From Geoglobus acetivorans (lineage in GTDB: Archaea > Halobacteriota > Archaeoglobi > Archaeoglobales > Archaeoglobaceae): a stretch of DNA of 64,000 nucleotides. Position 1 is the first letter of the stretch; every line of letters begins with the position of its first letter. The notes under the pieces are model-generated. The model was not told the DNA's origin. It saw only the letters and a list, made by a program, of their open reading frames with translations, and did no database searches. The position numbers and the translations under genes are program-made. Location of the stretch: NCBI RefSeq assembly GCF_039641995.1, contig NZ_CP087714.1, forward strand, positions 1,740,328 through 1,804,327, read 5' to 3'. Below are positions 35,044 through 42,385 of this stretch, piece by piece.

Positions 35044-36510
35044 TTGCAGAGAGAGCACTGGGCCACGAGAGCGGGATTCGTTCTCGCTGCAGTGGGATCG
35101 GCCATAGGTCTCGGTAACATCTGGAGATTTGGATACCTGGTTTACAAGAATGGTGGTGGGGCGTTTCTGATTCCGTATTTTGTTGCGCTTTTTATTGCGG
35201 GAATAAGCCTGATGATTCTTGAGTTTGCGCTCGGCCACAGGTTCAGGGCAAGCGCCCCACAGGCGTTGAGAGCAATAAATAAAAAATTCGAGTGGATCGG
35301 CTGGTGGGCCGTTGTGGGTGGAATGATAATCACGATGTACTACTCTGTGGTGATTGCCTGGGCCTTAGTTTACTTCACCAAGGCATTCACCCTCGCATGG
35401 GGCGCTGAGACGAAAGCGTACTACTTTGGACAGATCCTGCAGCTCACCGACTCGCCCTGGAACTTTGGAGGGTTTGCTGTCGAGGTTCTTGTGGCAACCG
35501 CAGTTGTCTGGGCGCTCAACTGGTTCATAGACTTCAGGGGAGTTAGGAAGGGTATCGAAAAGGCTAACATGGTTCTGATGCCACTCCTGTGGATTCTGGC
35601 CATAATCCTTGTCGTCAGAGCACTGACCCTGCCCGGGGCGATTGAGGGCATAGAATGGTACCTCAAGCCCGACTTCTCAAAGCTTGCAGACTACAACATC
35701 TGGCTTTCGGCATTTGGTCAGATATTCTTCACCCTCAGTCTCGGAATGGGTATAATGATTGCTTATGCCAGCTATCTGCCCGAGAAAAGCGACATTGCTA
35801 ACAACGCCTTCATTGTTGCGCTTGCGAACTGTGCCTTCAGCTTCCTCATCGGCTTTGCGATATTCGGCACCCTCGGCTACATGGCATACGCAACGGGAAG
35901 CGAGATTGGTGATGTTGTCGCACAGTCCATAGGTCTCGCGTTCGTTGTTTTCCCGCAGGCCCTCAACATGCTTCCTGCCCTTAAAGTGTTCACGGCTGTG
36001 GTGTTCTTCCTTGCACTGGTCGTTGCCGGACTCTCGTCATCCATTTCCCTCGTCGAGGCTGTTGTTGCAGCGGTGATGGACAGGTTCGGCATTGAAAGGA
36101 GGAAGGCTGTGAACCTCGTCGTTGGAATCGGATTCCTGGGCAGTCTGCTCTACACGACGAAGGCAGGTCTGTACTGGCTCGACATTGTCGACCACTTCGT
36201 GAACTACTACGGCCTCGTGCTTGTTGGGCTGCTTGAGGTCATAGCTGTTGCGTGGTTCTTCGACCTCGGAAAGATCAGGGAACACATAAACGCAGTGTCG
36301 GAGATAAAGGTGGGTTCCTGGTGGAACTTTGCAGTGAAGTTTGCCGTGCCCGCAATTCTGCTGGTTCTGCTTGGCTTTGACATAGCCGGCAATTTAAAGG
36401 AGCCTTACGGAGGTTATCCCGTCAACGCCCTGCTTGCGGGCTTTGGTGTAATCCTTGCAGGAATGCTGGTCTCGGCACTGCTCTCATGGAGGGGTAGAGA
36501 TGTCTCCTGA
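35044..36510 (+). CDS. Sodium:neurotransmitter-symporter (SNF) family transporter
   Basis: A 488-residue protein with about 12 membrane segments and the NSS signature WATRAGFVLAAVGSAIGLGNIWRF near the N-terminus (unwound TM1). Archaeal and bacterial members take up amino acids with sodium. The strong AGGAGGTGG at 35031-35039 points to TTG 35044 as start (MQREHWATRAG); an upstream ATG at 34960 would add an atypical leader. It overlaps a 33-residue small subunit. Confidence 0.92.
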   Translation: MQREHWATRAGFVLAAVGSAIGLGNIWRFGYLVYKNGGGAFLIPYFVALFIAGISLMILEFALGHRFRASAPQALRAINKKFEWIGWWAVVGGMIITMYYSVVIAWALVYFTKAFTLAWGAETKAYYFGQILQLTDSPWNFGGFAVEVLVATAVVWALNWFIDFRGVRKGIEKANMVLMPLLWILAIILVVRALTLPGAIEGIEWYLKPDFSKLADYNIWLSAFGQIFFTLSLGMGIMIAYASYLPEKSDIANNAFIVALANCAFSFLIGFAIFGTLGYMAYATGSEIGDVVAQSIGLAFVVFPQALNMLPALKVFTAVVFFLALVVAGLSSSISLVEAVVAAVMDRFGIERRKAVNLVVGIGFLGSLLYTTKAGLYWLDIVDHFVNYYGLVLVGLLEVIAVAWFFDLGKIREHINAVSEIKVGSWWNFAVKFAVPAILLVLLGFDIAGNLKEPYGGYPVNALLAGFGVILAGMLVSALLSWRGRDVS

Positions 36511-36601
36511 TGCAATAGCGATGGGCCTTTTTGGATTCGCCGTGCTGTATGGCGGGCTGGCTTACTTCCTGTACAGGGCGATGAAAGCCGAGAAGGTGTA
36601 A
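36500..36601 (+). CDS. Small subunit of NSS transporter (MetS-like)
   Basis: A 33-residue peptide with one hydrophobic segment followed by a basic end (FLYRAMKAEKV). Its ATG lies 11 bp inside the end of the symporter gene with GGAGGGG upstream. Small MetS subunits are known to be required by the MetP-type methionine/alanine symporters of actinobacteria, and this has the right size and position. Confidence 0.8.
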   Translation: MSPDAIAMGLFGFAVLYGGLAYFLYRAMKAEKV

Positions 36602-36602
36602 A

Positions 36603-36627
36603 TTTTCTATTTATTTTTTGTTTTTGT
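36603..36627 (+). terminator. T-rich terminator after symporter genes
   Basis: TTTTCTATTTATTTTTTG and then TTTTTG directly follow the small-subunit stop. Confidence 0.45.
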
Positions 36628-36717
36628 GGATTCTGGAGATTTTTAAAACATCTGATACATTGTGTGGTTTTACCTGTGTACTGGGGGGTTGAAAAGTAAT
36701 AAATATACCGGAAAAGA

Positions 36718-37047
36718 ATGGAGATTGTGGGATGGAAGATCGTGCTGAAGCACGAGAACGGAATTGACAGGGTTGAAATCACAGGTGTCGGAGAGGATCC
36801 TCACAAACCTGAGGAGATCCTAACAACCTTTAGGGGGAGGAACGGAAAAGCTGTTCTTGAAAAGATCCTTGAGGGTGTCAGGAAGGGAGTTCCAGTTATA
36901 GTTCCTGCGTTATCGGACAGAGATCTTTATGCTTATTCCTATCACGCTGGCAGAATTGCGGATGAAGACCCAAGATGGAAGTTTGAATCAAACCTGCCTG
37001 AGATAAGTATTTCAGAAGAGGAAGATGGAGAAATGTTGATTACCTGA
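36718..37047 (+). CDS. Hypothetical protein
   Basis: A 109-residue acidic protein I do not recognise. It starts MEIVGWKIVL, has a central helix (GKAVLEKILEGVRKG) and a C-terminal acidic run (EEEDGE). A TATA-like AATAAATATA lies shortly before the ATG. No signal peptide or membrane segment is seen. Confidence 0.6.
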   Translation: MEIVGWKIVLKHENGIDRVEITGVGEDPHKPEEILTTFRGRNGKAVLEKILEGVRKGVPVIVPALSDRDLYAYSYHAGRIADEDPRWKFESNLPEISISEEEDGEMLIT

Positions 37048-37286
37048 ACTGTTAATATTTGAGAGGTTAGCTGTTTCCAGCCTCTTTCACTCTCTTAAAA
37101 ATCAAATTTTTAGCCATGTTTTGAATTGTGCATAACTCGAGATTGAGAGAAGAGAGTTGAGCCAATATGTCAAAATTCTATTCAATGATTACGTCATGTG
37201 GTAGAAGTTCCAGTGAAGTTCTTTTTGCTTATGATCACATTGATGACCATGTTTGCTGTTTTATCTGCTATCTATGCTTCAGAAGT

Positions 37287-37314
37287 ATTAATTTGGTGAC
37301 ATTAATTTGGTGAC
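37287..37314. repeat. 14-bp tandem duplication
   Basis: ATTAATTTGGTGAC occurs twice in a row, covering the stop codon of the minus-strand gene that begins at 37589. The second copy repeats the end of that gene, a likely slippage product. The rest of 37048-37286 holds no gene that I can see. Confidence 0.7.
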
Positions 37315-37589
37315 TTATTTTTTTTAAGTTTTTCAGCATTGTAGAACCTCCAAGCTCCATGTAATAAGTACGCCGCACCTACTATTACAAACATGATGGA
37401 CCAGAGCCAATAGTTCGGAGTTGGTGGTTGCAGCGACAATCCAACAGCGTAAATAACAAATCCGAATCCTATAGACATCGCACCAATCCCAATTGAAACT
37501 TCTGTGGATGACTTTAGCTCTCTTTTAAGTTCTTCGAATCTATTATCCAGCTCCTCAAGATACTTCTCGAATATTTCCTCATTTTTCAT
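37302..37589 (-). CDS. Hypothetical two-TM membrane protein
   Basis: A 95-residue protein: a charged, coiled-coil-like N-terminal helix (EEIFEKYLEELDNRFEEL) followed by two membrane segments and a basic tail. I do not recognise a family. It lies between the symporter genes and the CRISPR array. Confidence 0.6.
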   Translation of the reverse strand: MKNEEIFEKYLEELDNRFEELKRELKSSTEVSIGIGAMSIGFGFVIYAVGLSLQPPTPNYWLWSIMFVIVGAAYLLHGAWRFYNAEKLKKNKSPN

Positions 37590-37625
37590 ATATGTCTCTT
37601 TGAAAATAACCCGGATAAAAAGGTA

Positions 37626-37648
37626 CTGATGACTCTACAACTCATCAG
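37626..37648. repeat. Inverted repeat upstream of the two-TM gene
   Basis: CTGATGA and TCATCAG are separated by nine bases (CTCTACAAC). It lies 37 bp upstream of the minus-strand gene start and about 120 bp beyond the trailer end of the CRISPR array. It could be an operator or a transcript-end hairpin. Confidence 0.4.
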
Positions 37649-37768
37649 ACAATCGATATAATAAATCCAAACCTTCTCAGCAAAATTTTTACACCATCCG
37701 CAGGCTTAGTTAGACTGCGTGGTTTCATTAATATCGGTTAATTCGGCTTATTCCAGTAAGAGAAATTA

Positions 37769-38437
37769 CTTTCAATCCCTTAAAGGTCTGATTTCAACGA
37801 GCTGGCCACAACTCACCAGCCACACTCGACGAAGCTTTCAATCCCTTAAAGGTCTGATTTCAACGAGCTGGCCACAACTCACCAGCCACACTCGACGAAG
37901 CTTTCAATCCCTTAAAGGTCTGATTTCAACCAGCTGGAGCACCCACACATTTGCGCTCGTACTTCTCGGTGCTTTCAATCCCTTAAAGGTCTGATTTCAA
38001 CACAGCGTGAGGTTCACGTAGGTCTGCGGGTCTATAACGACTTTCAATCCCTTAAAGGTCTGATTTCAACCAGTTACATTCAGGGTCAGGTACGACACCC
38101 CAAATGGCTTTCAATCCCTTAAAGGTCTGATTTCAACTTTCTCAGCATCGCAAATAGGGTTGCCCAAGAATTCGACTTTCAATCCCTTAAAGGTCTGATT
38201 TCAACGGAGAGCCGGGTGGTGAGTCTGAGGGAGGCGATGGACCCTTTCAATCCCTTAAAGGTCTGATTTCAACTGCGTGGAACAGAACTGCATCATTCGT
38301 GATTGAATCAACCTTTCAATCCCTTAAAGGTCTGATTTCAACGAGGAAGTCTATTCTGAGATCACTGAGGTTGCCTTCACTGGATGAAGTTGAAGCTGGG
38401 CTGAAGGCTTTCAATCCCTTAAAGGTCTGATTTCAAC
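37769..38437 (-). CRISPR. CRISPR array, 10 repeats / 9 spacers
   Basis: Ten identical 30-bp repeats starting CTTTCAATCCC and ending GATTTCAAC occur at 37769, 37835, 37901, 37972, 38041, 38108, 38176, 38244, 38313 and 38408. Spacers are 36, 36, 41, 39, 37, 38, 38, 39 and 65 bp. The first two (37799-37834 and 37865-37900) are identical. On the minus strand the repeat ends in ATTGAAAG, the usual 8-nt crRNA 5' tag, so I read the array as transcribed leftwards with its leader at 38438 onward. The repeat resembles those of Archaeoglobus. No cas gene is encoded anywhere in the window. Confidence 0.97.
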
Positions 38438-38879
38438 CTCCGGTAATATTCCCCCAAATTCCTTTAAAAAGCTTTCTTCTCGCTTCTTTCATTTAAATAC
38501 TGCAGCGAACCCCCAGTGATGCAGGTCATTTATAACGTTATGCGACTTTTATTCCGGAGTTTGTTTTTGAATTCGGGTTATTTAGAAGGTTCTATTCTGA
38601 AATTGATTAATTCTGTCTGGGGAGAGAAGGGAGATAAAAATAATCTGGCCCGAATTCTGGAAAGAAGGAAGTGAAAATTAAAAGGTTTTACTATAAAAAT
38701 GATGGATTAAAAGATTTGCGACGGTCTTAAAAAGTTCTGTTGCGGTAGTGGCGGCACCAGAATTTGTTGAGCTGGAAATTGCGGGATATGAGCGTGAGTT
38801 ACTGACTCTCATTTCTAATTCGCATTTTGTAAGGAAAAGTTTAAATTCCGAAAAGAATTATTCAGAAATGGTGATAGAA
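38438..38879. other. CRISPR leader side and AT-rich intergenic region
   Basis: This stretch has no convincing gene. On the minus strand GTATTTAAAT (38491-38500) is a good TATA box for the array, with initiation expected near 38466. On the plus strand AGTTTAAATT near 38838 could serve the winged-helix gene. An in-frame GTG at 38748 would extend that gene by 44 residues, but the extension crosses this TATA box. Confidence 0.5.
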
Positions 38880-39056
38880 ATGTCTGAGGAAAAAATTATA
38901 GAGGTTTTGAAGAATGCCGGCAGGCCACTGAAAACTGCAGAAATCGCAGAGCTTGCTGGAATGGACAGCAAAGAAGTTTCGAAGATTATAAGCAAGCTCA
39001 AAAAAGAGGGTAAGATTGCAAGCCCGAAAAGATGCTACTATTCCGTTCAATCCTAA
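38880..39056 (+). CDS. Small winged-helix DNA-binding protein
   Basis: A 58-residue protein that is essentially one winged helix-turn-helix (IIEVLKNAGRPLKTAEIAEL, DSKEVSKIISKLKKEGKI). It starts at the ATG after GGTGATAGAA. It is next to the CRISPR leader side, and might regulate a neighbouring gene, but no operator is apparent. Confidence 0.75.
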   Translation: MSEEKIIEVLKNAGRPLKTAEIAELAGMDSKEVSKIISKLKKEGKIASPKRCYYSVQS

Positions 39057-39103
39057 TTTCTTAGGGGAAATCTGGATATATTCAGTATCCGCAATTTTAT
39101 TTT

Positions 39104-39709
39104 GTGAAGTCCCTCATCCCAAAAATGCACGGTGCAACGTCAATATGGCTGTCGGCTCTCCTGGTCTCGGCATTTAAGTTGGAGCCGCTTGAATTTTTGG
39201 CCTCAGTCTCACTAATCTTTGCCATCGCTTCAGGTCACAATATTGTTTTCAAAGGTATTAAATCACGGGTCGATTATGCCGTGGTTCTGATTTTCGCAAC
39301 ACTCGCCGGAATTACAGCGCTGAACAATCCGTATATTGCCCTGTACGCAGTTCCTTTTGCCCTTTCTGTTGCATTTCGAAGGGATTTCAGGAAGTATGTT
39401 GTTTTTGCATCCATTCTGACGACCCTGCCCGCAGCTTACATTGCAAACCCGAAAACAATCATTCTGTTCATCTCGTTTGCCTTTGCATCTGTTCTTGTCG
39501 CAGATTCGAGAATATATTCTGACAGAAGAACCCTTATTGCTGGAATTGTGGTGTTTTCTCTGATCTCTGCCCTTGTGGACAACAGACTCATTCCGTTCAC
39601 TTTCCTGCTCGCCATCCCTGAGGTTCTTGACTTCAAAACTAAAACTCTCGGCCTGTATCTTCTGGCAATCCTTTTGAGTTTTTCAGCAGTCCTTGTTTTT
39701 ATGGGATGA
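39104..39709 (+). CDS. Multi-TM membrane protein (YwiC-like?)
   Basis: A 201-residue protein with about seven hydrophobic segments, starting with GTG (ATG 39125 is an alternative). The beginning LIPKMHGATSIWLSALL loosely recalls YwiC-type proteins (PKEHGAW), a weak match by eye. Its 3' end overlaps the converging YkgJ-like gene by 11 bp. Confidence 0.6.
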   Translation: MKSLIPKMHGATSIWLSALLVSAFKLEPLEFLASVSLIFAIASGHNIVFKGIKSRVDYAVVLIFATLAGITALNNPYIALYAVPFALSVAFRRDFRKYVVFASILTTLPAAYIANPKTIILFISFAFASVLVADSRIYSDRRTLIAGIVVFSLISALVDNRLIPFTFLLAIPEVLDFKTKTLGLYLLAILLSFSAVLVFMG

Positions 39710-40079
39710 ACCCGTAGATATCTTTTATGTGCTTGATGAGCGTTCTTTCGACTCTCTTTATCTTCGACACAGGGATTTCTGCTGCTGATGGGCAGAAATC
39801 GTGAACCACTGCTCTTTTTTTATCCACATCATAAACGACCGGATACAGTCTGCACCCGAGAGGTCTGCTATCGTATATGCTGCATTGGCCATCTTTCAAA
39901 AAGAGACACTTTCCATCTATGTTCCTGAGAATTCGCACACCATCAACTTCGACGCTGAAATCATTTCTGTCATAACCGAGAGATTCGATCCTTTTCAGGT
40001 CTCTTTCGCTGAGCTGCATCTCTGTTTCAACACAGCATTCGTGGCATCCCTTATCAGTGCAGTTCAGCCTGATCTCCAT
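39699..40079 (-). CDS. YkgJ-type Cys-cluster (zinc/iron-chelating) protein
   Basis: A 126-residue protein with Cys 7, 12, 15, 16 (CTDKGCHECC) and downstream GKCLFL, GQCSIYDSRPLGCRLYP and DFCPS, the YkgJ-family pattern thought to bind zinc or an iron-sulfur cluster. It overlaps the end of the asparagine-synthase-like gene by 26 bp, so both are likely translated together. Confidence 0.85.
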   Translation of the reverse strand: MEIRLNCTDKGCHECCVETEMQLSERDLKRIESLGYDRNDFSVEVDGVRILRNIDGKCLFLKDGQCSIYDSRPLGCRLYPVVYDVDKKRAVVHDFCPSAAEIPVSKIKRVERTLIKHIKDIYGFIP

Positions 40080-41220
40080 GCATCCCCCTCAGAAAATCCC
40101 CAAGTTCAGCTTTGTAGGATTTTGCCACCTTCTCGAGCATTTTATAGGTGTTCGTGGAATACTGAATCGCCTTTTTACTTGCATAGGCGAGTTCGGTCGG
40201 AATGTACCTTCTTGCAAGTTCCCTCAGGAAATACTTCCTGATCACTCTTCCGCTCTCCCTGTATATTTTGAATTCAACAGGTATCGAGAGAGCAGATTCT
40301 ATGATATCGAAATCAAGGTAAGGTGTGTGGAGCTTCATCTCGTTGATGTAGGACAGCTTTGCATCTCTCACAAGATTGTTGTCTCCGATGTTGAGTATAT
40401 CCTCTAGCAGAGCCTTTTCCAGGCTTTTTCCAATAAGGTTCTCGTACCTCTTGTACCCTCCGAAAAGCTCATCCGCTCCCTGACCGAATACAATTTCAGT
40501 AAATCCGAGGGATTTTGCATAGTTCATTGAGAGGTATATCGGCAGGGCTATTGAGACCTGCAGAGGGTTGGAAGTCTCGATTGCGGTTATCACCGCGGGG
40601 AGAGTGTTCTTTAGTGTCTCCAAGTCGAACCTGAATATGTCCACATCTTTTCCAAGAAGTCTGGCAGCATCTTTAATTCTTTTTTCCTCTGCCTTGGAGG
40701 CTGTAACAGCAATAAGCGGCACATCGTAGAAATATGCAAGGAACGACGAATCGATTCCGCCCGAAAAACTCAGGCATGCGTTCCCAAACTTCTTTTTTTC
40801 AAGAGATTCAATTATCCTCTCCTCGATAACGGGTTTATCAAATTCACCGGGTTTTATCACTTCGAAAAATTCAGTGATTTCCTGGAATATCACCTCTCCA
40901 TCGTATCCCAGCTCGAGATATTCACCCGGCAGGACCTCTCTGAATTCAGGCACGAATTTTTTGAAGTTTGAAACTGCAAGGCGATCGTTGTAGTACAGTG
41001 GTTTGGAGCCGAGAATGTCCCTTGTTAGGATAACTCTGTCGGACTTAAACGAAACTGCGTAAAACAGCCCCCTGTGATTTTTCACGATATCTCTGTTTAT
41101 TTCGGTGTTTTCGACTCCTTCGTAGAAGGATAAACCACGCTGTTTCGTTGGATACCTTTGTTCGACTCCCAGACCATTCAGTTTTCCGTTCTGGATGGTT
41201 GGGCTTATGACTATGGACAT
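40054..41220 (-). CDS. Asparagine synthase-like protein lacking the glutaminase nucleophile
   Basis: A 388-residue protein with an ATP-pyrophosphatase loop SFSGGIDSS at 151-159 and the synthetase-domain block FGQGADELFGGYKRY. The N-terminal 130 residues keep only the second half of a class II glutaminase fold (RDILGSKPLYY, PGEYLEL). The first half, including the nucleophile Cys 2, is absent (it begins MSIVIS). It therefore probably uses ammonia or another amine, or modifies a different substrate. Coupling with the Cys-cluster protein is a clue to a non-standard role. TATA-like AATTAATATACC lies about 28 bp before the ATG. Confidence 0.8.
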   Translation of the reverse strand: MSIVISPTIQNGKLNGLGVEQRYPTKQRGLSFYEGVENTEINRDIVKNHRGLFYAVSFKSDRVILTRDILGSKPLYYNDRLAVSNFKKFVPEFREVLPGEYLELGYDGEVIFQEITEFFEVIKPGEFDKPVIEERIIESLEKKKFGNACLSFSGGIDSSFLAYFYDVPLIAVTASKAEEKRIKDAARLLGKDVDIFRFDLETLKNTLPAVITAIETSNPLQVSIALPIYLSMNYAKSLGFTEIVFGQGADELFGGYKRYENLIGKSLEKALLEDILNIGDNNLVRDAKLSYINEMKLHTPYLDFDIIESALSIPVEFKIYRESGRVIRKYFLRELARRYIPTELAYASKKAIQYSTNTYKMLEKVAKSYKAELGDFLRGMHGDQAELH

Positions 41221-41567
41221 TTTACTGTGCTATCTTGAAATCCGGGTATATTAATTTTTGCAAGACCTGCCACACTTATCCCGGTGTAAAAACACAGAAT
41301 TGACTTTTCAGAATTGCAAACTTTTGGGTTGCACACGGGATTTGATGCTGCTGCAGTGATGTATATTTCCATGTCAAACTGATCCTGTAACTTTTTTAAT
41401 TCTTCAGGCCTGGATGGGCGGAAATCTGCTGGAGCGGAGATATTCCAGTGGAAAAGGTGGGGTGGGGGGTAGAAGCTTACAAGAACGTAATTTTTCGAAA
41501 GGTATATATGAATTTCAAGTGGAATTTTCGTGGCATATCATGTAAAATAACTGCCGGAGGTGTCTGT
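41221..41567. promoter_or_regulatory. Intergenic region with methylmalonyl-CoA operon promoter
   Basis: No gene is seen. A clear TATA box GTATATATG (41502-41510) preceded by CGAAAG (BRE-like) would start transcription near 41535, giving a short leader with GGAGGTG before the ATG at 41568. A G-rich run GGTGGGGTGGGGGG at 41456-41469 lies upstream. I see no cobalamin riboswitch fold. Confidence 0.55.
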
Positions 41568-41984
41568 ATGGAGAAAAAAATCAGAGTTCTTATTGCAAAA
41601 CCGGGTCTTGATGGTCATGACAGGGGTGCAAAAGTGATTGCAAGGGCTTTGAGGGATGCCGGTTTTGAGGTCATATACACCGGAATAAGAAGGACGCCTG
41701 AAGAAATTGCCGAGACAGCTCTGCAGGAAGACGTGGATGTTATCGGTCTCAGCATCCTGAGTGGAGCACATCTTGAATTGATCCCCCTCATAATGGATGA
41801 GCTGAGGAAGAGGGGAATAGAACCCAACAGAGATATTGTCGTTCTCGTTGGAGGAATAATCCCTCCGGAAGATATACCTAAGCTGAAGGAAATGGGCGTT
41901 GCTGAGGTTTTCATACCCGGCACGCCGATGTATGAGATTATAGACTTCATTAAGAGGAGTGCAGGTGAAAAGGTGATAGCATGA
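41568..41984 (+). CDS. mcmA2: Methylmalonyl-CoA mutase, B12-binding small subunit
   Basis: A 138-residue cobalamin-binding domain with the lower-ligand motif DGHDRG near residue 15-20, LSILSGAH and [17 protein letters not shown]. It carries adenosylcobalamin for the large subunit encoded at 44.5 kb. The upstream in-frame extension crosses the TATA box; ATG 41568 with GGAGGTG is the right start. Its ATGA stop overlaps the epimerase start. Confidence 0.93.
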   Translation: MEKKIRVLIAKPGLDGHDRGAKVIARALRDAGFEVIYTGIRRTPEEIAETALQEDVDVIGLSILSGAHLELIPLIMDELRKRGIEPNRDIVVLVGGIIPPEDIPKLKEMGVAEVFIPGTPMYEIIDFIKRSAGEKVIA

Positions 41985-42385
41985 GTTTTGAAATCAGGAA
42001 AATTGATCATATCGGTATTGCGGTAAAAAGTCTGGATGAGGCTGTAGAGCTTTACAGAAAGCTCGGTTTCGAGGTTAAGGATATTGAGGAAGTGCCGGAG
42101 CAGAAGGTAAGGGTTGCAATGCTGCCAGCTGGCGAAAGCAAAATAGAACTTCTCGAGGCAACCTCTCCGGAGAGTGCGATTGCAAAACATGTCGAGAAAA
42201 GAGGGGAAGGCATTCAGCACATAGCGATCAACGTCTCAAACATTGAGGAAGCAATAGAGAATGCGAAGAGAAATGGCCTTCAGGTCATCGACGAAAAGCC
42301 GAGGATCGGTGCTGGAGGAAAGAAGGTTGCGTTTGTCCATCCAAAAAGCACGAAGGGCGTTTTGCTGGAATTCGTGGAGGGATGA
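41981..42385 (+). CDS. mce: Methylmalonyl-CoA epimerase
   Basis: A 134-residue VOC-fold protein with [16 protein letters not shown] and the C-terminal LLEFVEG supplying metal ligands. It interconverts the (R) and (S) forms of methylmalonyl-CoA between carboxylase and mutase. It overlaps both neighbours by ATGA. Confidence 0.93.
   Translation: MSFEIRKIDHIGIAVKSLDEAVELYRKLGFEVKDIEEVPEQKVRVAMLPAGESKIELLEATSPESAIAKHVEKRGEGIQHIAINVSNIEEAIENAKRNGLQVIDEKPRIGAGGKKVAFVHPKSTKGVLLEFVEG

Noticed and set aside
37626-37648. Box C/D guide RNA suggested by CTGATGA
   Set aside because: Box D and the internal C'/D' pair are not at suitable distances; it reads better as a simple inverted repeat.
37719-37994. 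A 91-residue open frame with internally repeated sequence (FQSLKGLISTS units)
   Set aside because: It is the CRISPR repeats read as protein; the periodicity is that of the array.
38748-38879. 44-residue N-terminal extension of the winged-helix protein
   Set aside because: It crosses a TATA-like element and has no conserved feature; the ATG at 38880 has a ribosome-binding site.
41456-41469. G-quadruplex in GGTGGGGTGGGGGG
   Set aside because: Only two or three runs are long enough, and the site is single and upstream of the promoter; not enough to claim.
41221-41567. Cobalamin riboswitch upstream of the mutase operon
   Set aside because: No B12-box-like sequence or fold is recognisable, and a plain TATA promoter with a short leader explains the region.
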